From positions 6,262,001 through 6,326,000 of the forward strand of contig NZ_CP089214.1 of NCBI RefSeq assembly GCF_021183625.1: 64,000 bases of DNA, in the 5' to 3' direction. Below are positions 60,084-64,000 of this stretch, one piece after another. The stretch comes from Nocardia asteroides. Its GTDB lineage: Bacteria > Actinomycetota > Actinomycetes > Mycobacteriales > Mycobacteriaceae. The position numbers were made by a program, and so were the translations under genes. Below the pieces are notes generated by a model. That model did not search any database, had not been told where the DNA came from, and worked only from the letters and a program-made list of their open reading frames with translations. The stretch's first letter is position 1; the number at the start of each line of letters is the position of its first letter.

Positions 60084-61445
60084 ATGAGCAGCAGCAACCG
60101 CAAGCAGGTCATCCTCGGCGCCTACCTGGGCGGGGTCAACCACCACACCGCGTGGTGGGATCCGCGGGCGGGCAGCCAGATCGACTTCTCCAGCTTCGAG
60201 CACACCGCGCGCACCGCCGAGCGCGGCAGGTTCGACTTCTTCTTCCTCGCCGAGGGGCTGATCCTGCGCGAGCGCGCCGGGCAGGTCTTCGACCAGGACG
60301 TCATCGGCCGCCCGGACACCTTCACCGTGCTCGCCTCGATCGCCGCCGTCACCGAGCACCTGGGGCTGGCAGGCACGATCAACGCCACCTTCAACGAGCC
60401 CTACGAGCTGGCGAGGCAGTTCGCCAGCCTGGACCACCTCTCCGGCGGCCGGGCCGCCTGGAACGTCGTCACCTCGTTCGACGCCTTCACCGGGCAGAAC
60501 TTCCGGCGCGGCGGCTTCCTGCACCGGGACGACCGCTACGTGCGCGCCGAGGAGACGGTGCACGCGGTGCGCGAGCTCTGGGACTCGTGGGCCGCCGACG
60601 ACATCGTCGCCGACAAGGAGTCGGGGCAGTTCCTGGCCCGGCCGGACGCGGGCGCCTTCGCCATCCGCGGGCAGCAGTTCGACATCGAGGGCCGGTTCAC
60701 CGTGCCGCGCAGCCCGCAGGGCAGGCCGGTGCTGCTGCAGGCCGGGGTCTCGCCGCAGGGCCGGGCCTTCGCCGCGGGCAATGCCGACGCCATCTTCTCG
60801 CCCTACGGCCAACTGCCGGAGGCGGCCGACTTCTACCGCGACATCAAGGCGCGCGCGGTGGCGGCGGGCAGGCAGCCGGATGACATCAAGATCCTGCCCT
60901 CGGCGAGTTTCGTGCTCGGCGACACCGAGGCCGAGGCGATCGAGAAGTACCACGACGTGCGCAATCAGCAGGTCACCGGGCAGACCGCGCTGATCCTGCT
61001 GGAGCAGATCTGGAACCGCGACCTCTCCGCCTTCGACCCCGACGGCCCGGTCCCCGACATCGAGCCGGACCCAAAGGCGCCGCCGATCATCCAGGGCCGT
61101 GCCTTCGTGCACCAGGACCGTTTCGCCACCGTGCGGAGGCTGCGCGAGGTGTCGGAGGCCAAGAAGCTCTCGCTGCGCGAGGTGGTCATCGACCAGTTCG
61201 AGCGCGGTCCGCTGGTCGGCACGCCGGAGCAGGTGGCGCGGCAGATCGACGACTTCGTGCAGAACGACGGCTCGGACGGCTTCATCCTCGGCTCGCACCT
61301 GGTGCCGACCGGGCTGGACGAGTTCGTCGACCGGGTGGTGCCGCTGCTGCAGGAGCGCGGCGCGCTGCGCACCGAGTACAGCGGAACCACGCTGCGCGAC
61401 AACCTCGGCCTGCCCAATGCCGATCGGGTCGCCGCCGACGCCTGA
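60084..61445 (+). CDS. NtaA/SnaA/DszA-family FMN-dependent monooxygenase
   Basis: This 453-residue protein is the normal length for DszA/NtaA. VILGAYLGGVNHHTAWWDP, FDFFFLAEGLILRE, GTINATFNEPYELARQFASLDHLSGGRAAWNVVTS (over about residues 93-127), NFRRGGFLHRDDRY and PQGRPVLLQAGVSPQGR are the family signatures. DszA converts dibenzothiophene sulfone, NtaA nitrilotriacetate, so substrates vary. With its partner 11 nt upstream it forms the third heteroatom-monooxygenase unit in the window. A GC-rich hairpin separates it from the convergent membrane protein gene. Confidence 0.9.
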   Translation: MSSSNRKQVILGAYLGGVNHHTAWWDPRAGSQIDFSSFEHTARTAERGRFDFFFLAEGLILRERAGQVFDQDVIGRPDTFTVLASIAAVTEHLGLAGTINATFNEPYELARQFASLDHLSGGRAAWNVVTSFDAFTGQNFRRGGFLHRDDRYVRAEETVHAVRELWDSWAADDIVADKESGQFLARPDAGAFAIRGQQFDIEGRFTVPRSPQGRPVLLQAGVSPQGRAFAAGNADAIFSPYGQLPEAADFYRDIKARAVAAGRQPDDIKILPSASFVLGDTEAEAIEKYHDVRNQQVTGQTALILLEQIWNRDLSAFDPDGPVPDIEPDPKAPPIIQGRAFVHQDRFATVRRLREVSEAKKLSLREVVIDQFERGPLVGTPEQVARQIDDFVQNDGSDGFILGSHLVPTGLDEFVDRVVPLLQERGALRTEYSGTTLRDNLGLPNADRVAADA

Positions 61446-61457
61446 GCGCGCCGGGAC

Positions 61458-61476
61458 GGGCGGCACCGCGCCGCCC
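61458..61476. terminator. Hairpin between convergent genes
   Basis: GGGCGGC-ACCGC-GCCGCCC, a perfect 7-bp stem, followed by three CGGCCC-type hexamer repeats. It serves the ends of the NtaA-like gene and the membrane protein gene. No U-tract. Confidence 0.5.
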
Positions 61477-61497
61477 GGCCCCGGCCCCGGCCCCGGC

Positions 61498-62844
61498 TCA
61501 GGCGAAGTCGAACAGCGGCGGCCAGAGCGCGAGCACCACTGCCGCCCAGATCCCGAAGACCGGGAGGTAGCCGGTCTGCCAGCGCTCGATGGCGGCGAAG
61601 CCGCGCCTGCGGCGCAGGAACCCGGCCGCCAGGTAGGCCGCGCCCGCCAGGTTCACCAGCAGCACCAGGTTCATCCCGAGCGCCGCCGTCTTGTTGGCGG
61701 TGGCGCCGAACTCGGCGATCCTGCTGGTCATCACCGCGAGCATGAGCAGGTCGGCCGCGAGCGCGAGGGCGATCAGCAGCAGCTGCAGGTGGTCGAAGAG
61801 GTCGGGCGGGCGCAGCGGGTCGCGCGCGGAGACGGCGTAGAGCACCAGCCCGAACACCAGGATCAGGATGGCGTCCATGGTGATCAGCAGGCCGCGATCC
61901 ACGTCGGCGACATTGCCGCTCGCGGCCAGCGCCACCAGCAGCGCCAGCAGCATGAGAATCGTGAGCGGGGTGAAGACGCGGGTGAGCACCGGCGCGATGT
62001 TCTCCACCACGCTCTGCTTCGCCTCGACCAGCCAGGCCGCCACCACCAGCGCGGCGCCCGCGTAGATCGGCAGCACCCACTCGACCACGAAGTCCTCGGC
62101 GTCCAGCCCGACCGCGTCGAAGGCGCCGACGGTCAGCCCGATCAACACGCCGCCGCCGAGCGCGAGCAGCGTCAGGTAGACCACCCACTCGCCGGTGAAC
62201 CGGACGAAGTCCATCCGGCGCCGGTCCGAGCGCCACTCGCCGCCGAGATAGGCCAGACCGACCGCGAGCCACAGCACGATCGGCGCGTGCACGACGACGA
62301 CGACCTCGACATCGCCGTCCTCGACGAACGGGTAGACGTTCAGCAGCACCCCGGCCAGCACGAACGGCACCGGCAGCAGCGCCGCCGCGCGCAGCGGCAT
62401 CCGCCGCTTCCAGGCGAAGTAGATCGCGAGGAAGGGCAGCACGAAGAGCCCGATATTCCGCGCGACCAGGTTGTCGTCCGGCTCGAGCAGCCGCACCAGC
62501 TCCAGCGTCAGCCCGGCGCCGAGCCCGAGCGCCAGCACCACCAGCAGCTCCAGGTCGGGCTTGCGGCCGCCGGCGCGGGCCGGTTCGGGCGGCAGCACCA
62601 GCTGCTTCCACAGCCGGTCGGAGTGTTCGCGGGCGAATTCGCGGGAGATGTCGTCCACCCGGCCCATGCGCTTCACCGCCACCAGGAACGCCTCGTCCGG
62701 CTCCAGCCCGGCGGCGCCGAGCTCGGCGATCTGATCGCGCAGATGGTCCTCCATCTCGTCGGCGTCCGCGGCCGAGATCGCCCGGTGCCGCACGACGTAG
62801 CCGCGCCACTGCCCGATCTGCGCGTCCAGCGCCACGTCGGTCAC
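61498..62844 (-). CDS. Multi-helix membrane protein with N-terminal permease-prefix domain, PadR-linked
   Basis: This 448-residue protein has a GTG start overlapping the padR stop by 4 nt. The first 90 residues (IGQWRGYVVRHRAISAADADEMEDHLRDQIAELGAAGL, with MGRVDDISREFA) form the soluble helical domain often fused to, or paired with, PadR-controlled permeases. Then about ten membrane helices follow, starting LELLVVLALGLGAGLTLELV. No transporter family signature is clear to me. PadR-linked membrane proteins of this kind may respond to envelope or lipid stress; that is inference. Confidence 0.78.
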   Translation of the reverse strand: MTDVALDAQIGQWRGYVVRHRAISAADADEMEDHLRDQIAELGAAGLEPDEAFLVAVKRMGRVDDISREFAREHSDRLWKQLVLPPEPARAGGRKPDLELLVVLALGLGAGLTLELVRLLEPDDNLVARNIGLFVLPFLAIYFAWKRRMPLRAAALLPVPFVLAGVLLNVYPFVEDGDVEVVVVVHAPIVLWLAVGLAYLGGEWRSDRRRMDFVRFTGEWVVYLTLLALGGGVLIGLTVGAFDAVGLDAEDFVVEWVLPIYAGAALVVAAWLVEAKQSVVENIAPVLTRVFTPLTILMLLALLVALAASGNVADVDRGLLITMDAILILVFGLVLYAVSARDPLRPPDLFDHLQLLLIALALAADLLMLAVMTSRIAEFGATANKTAALGMNLVLLVNLAGAAYLAAGFLRRRRGFAAIERWQTGYLPVFGIWAAVVLALWPPLFDFA

Positions 62845-63197
62845 GCGGGGCTGCCCGCGGTGACCGGGGGAAGGCCGCGCCAGACCTGGTCGAGCGCGTC
62901 GGCGACCACTACCCACTGGCTGCGGCGCTGCGCCAGCGCCTCGTGGCCGGTCGGGGTGATGGCGTAGTGCTTGCGCCGCCGCCCGGTCGCCGAGCTGCCC
63001 CAGCTGGCCGAGACGTACCCGGCGCGCTCCAGCCGGTGCAGCAGCGGGTAGAGCATGCCGTCGGACCACTGCATCCGCCCGCCGGACAGCTCCCTGACCC
63101 GTTGCAGGATCGCGTAGCCGTAGGACTCGCCGTCGGCCAGGATGCCGAGCACCAGCGGCGTCGCCGACGCCGCCACCAGATCCTTGTCGATATACAT
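62841..63197 (-). CDS. PadR-family transcriptional regulator
   Basis: This 118-residue protein starts at ATG 63197 (MYIDKDLVAASATPLVLGIL). The winged helix is clear: GESYGYAILQRVRELSGGRMQWSDGMLYPLLHRLERAGYV (over about residues 25-64) and GRRRKHYAITPTG for the wing. PadR proteins repress neighbouring genes and themselves. It is co-transcribed with the membrane protein, and a matching dyad lies just upstream. Confidence 0.92.
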   Translation of the reverse strand: MYIDKDLVAASATPLVLGILADGESYGYAILQRVRELSGGRMQWSDGMLYPLLHRLERAGYVSASWGSSATGRRRKHYAITPTGHEALAQRRSQWVVVADALDQVWRGLPPVTAGSPA

Positions 63198-63206
63198 GGC
63201 ACCCCT

Positions 63207-63227
63207 ATGCCTAGTTCCACTAGGTAT
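63207..63227. promoter_or_regulatory. Probable PadR operator
   Basis: ATGCCTAGT-TCC-ACTAGGTAT, 9-bp arms with one mismatch, 9 bp before the padR start codon. It is a good candidate for autoregulation and could also affect the divergent dehalogenase promoter. Confidence 0.65.
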
Positions 63228-63325
63228 GTGCGGCCAGCCTAGCAGCTCGAGGTATGGGTGACGTGGATCACGGTCACAGCGGGCCGGGCGCGGTGTCGAA
63301 ACCGGTATCCGACCCCGGCGAAGGG

Positions 63326-64000
63326 ATGCCAGCCGTGCCCGCACTGCCCGTACTCGATTCGTTCCTGCACTACCTCGACACCGGTGCCGGTGCCGTCCCG
63401 GTGGTGTTCCTGCACGGGAACCCCACCTCCTCCTACATCTGGCGGAACGTGCTCCCGCACGTGGCGGCCGACAACCGCTGCCTCGCGCCCGACCTCATCG
63501 GCATGGGTGATTCCGGTAAGCCGGAGATCGGCTACCGGTTCGCCGATCACGCCCGCTACCTGGACGCCTGGTTCGACGCGGTGGTCGAAGGTGAGGTGGT
63601 GCTGGTCGGCCACGACTGGGGCGGGGCGCTCGGCATGGACTGGGCGGCAAGGCACCCGGGGCGGGTGCGCGGGATCGCGCTGGTCGAGACGTTCCTGCGG
63701 CCGCTGCGCTGGGCCGAGTTGCCGCCGCGGGGGGCCGAGCTCTTCCGTCGGTTCCGCTCGCCGGAGGGGGAGGCGATGGTGTTGCGGGAGAACATGTTCC
63801 TGGAGTTCAACCTGCCGAGTCAGGTGCCGGGGCTGACGGTGGAGGATCTCGACGTCTACCGGGCGCCGTACCCGACGCCGCGGTCGCGGTTGCCCATGCT
63901 CGCCTGGCCGCGCGAGTTTCCGCTGGATGGGGAGCCCGCCGATGTGGTGGCGATCGTCGAGCGGTACGGGCGGTGGATGGCCGGGTCGCCGGAGGTGCCC
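63326..64000 (+). CDS. Haloalkane dehalogenase (alpha/beta hydrolase), 3' end outside window
   Basis: The frame is open from ATG 63326 to the window end (225 codons) and continues outside; GTG 63335 is an alternative start with better spacing from GAAGGG. HGNPTSSYIWRN gives the halide-binding Asn32. GHDWGGALG gives nucleophile Asp97 and halide-binding Trp98. VETFLRPL gives the acid Glu121, as in DhaA/LinB-type (HLD-II) enzymes. The catalytic His lies beyond the window. The enzyme hydrolyses haloalkanes to alcohols. Such genes are frequent in mycolate Actinobacteria, and natural substrates are mostly unknown. Confidence 0.9.
   Translation, partial: MPAVPALPVLDSFLHYLDTGAGAVPVVFLHGNPTSSYIWRNVLPHVAADNRCLAPDLIGMGDSGKPEIGYRFADHARYLDAWFDAVVEGEVVLVGHDWGGALGMDWAARHPGRVRGIALVETFLRPLRWAELPPRGAELFRRFRSPEGEAMVLRENMFLEFNLPSQVPGLTVEDLDVYRAPYPTPRSRLPMLAWPREFPLDGEPADVVAIVERYGRWMAGSPEVP

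Overview
The window is high-GC actinobacterial DNA with tightly packed genes, many GTG starts and 4-nt ATGA/GTGA overlaps. The gene families fit a mycolate actinomycete, most likely Nocardia or a close relative. They include a PUFA-synthase-like lipid operon, several flavin-dependent organosulfur-type monooxygenase clusters, a second pair of clpP genes with an XRE regulator, and SCO2521-SCO2524 family genes. The genus is an inference. I saw no rRNA, tRNA, CRISPR array, transposase or integrase.

Layout. 1-6.4 kb: the end of a PUFA-synthase-like operon (PfaA tail with two ACPs, KR and DH; a stand-alone FabA-like dehydratase didomain; a PfaD enoyl reductase). 6.4-8.9 kb: small enzymes around a WYL regulator. 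8.9-16.8 kb: an eight-gene minus-strand run (acyl-CoA dehydrogenase, hotdog thioesterase, alpha/beta hydrolase, Ugp-type ATPase, binding lipoprotein, calcineurin-like phosphodiesterase, two permeases) that looks like uptake and breakdown of a lipid-derived phosphodiester or sugar. A ferredoxin reductase diverges from it. 17.9-19.1 kb: a secreted glycine-zipper protein and a small ANTAR-like protein.

19.2-31.5 kb is the most unusual part. Two complete copies of the SCO2524-2523-2522-2521 cassette (function unknown to me) lie back to back, transcribed divergently from one 700-bp intergenic region. Each arm ends at a convergent, mutually homologous GNAT acetyltransferase. The left arm also has an ion-channel-like membrane protein with a degenerate selectivity filter. 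Both P-loop proteins carry the same altered Walker A motif (arginine for lysine), and the two divergent promoters share a sequence motif at nearly the same distance from the start codons.

32-47.6 kb: two clusters of the organosulfur-scavenging type. The first is a Dpp/Opp-like ABC transporter with DszC-like and NtaA-like enzymes and an aldo/keto reductase, ending at a strong terminator. The second is an MFS carrier with an SsuD-like and a DszC-like enzyme. A third pair of NtaA/DszA-like monooxygenases lies at 58.9-61.4 kb.

48-50.2 kb: an XRE regulator converges on a two-gene clpP operon in which one ClpP has alanine in place of the catalytic serine. A perfect 42-bp palindrome precedes that operon and shares its core with the regulator's own promoter. 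50.2-58.6 kb: assorted metabolism (kinase-like protein, TetR/NmrA divergent pair, amidohydrolase, orphan molybdopterin oxidoreductase, acyltransferase, ComB-like phosphatase, GNAT). 61.5-64 kb: a PadR regulator with its membrane protein, and a haloalkane dehalogenase cut off by the window end.

Three unrelated genes (at 3.0, 10.7 and 39.9 kb) contain in-frame tandem repeats of exactly 18 bp, suggesting a shared expansion process.
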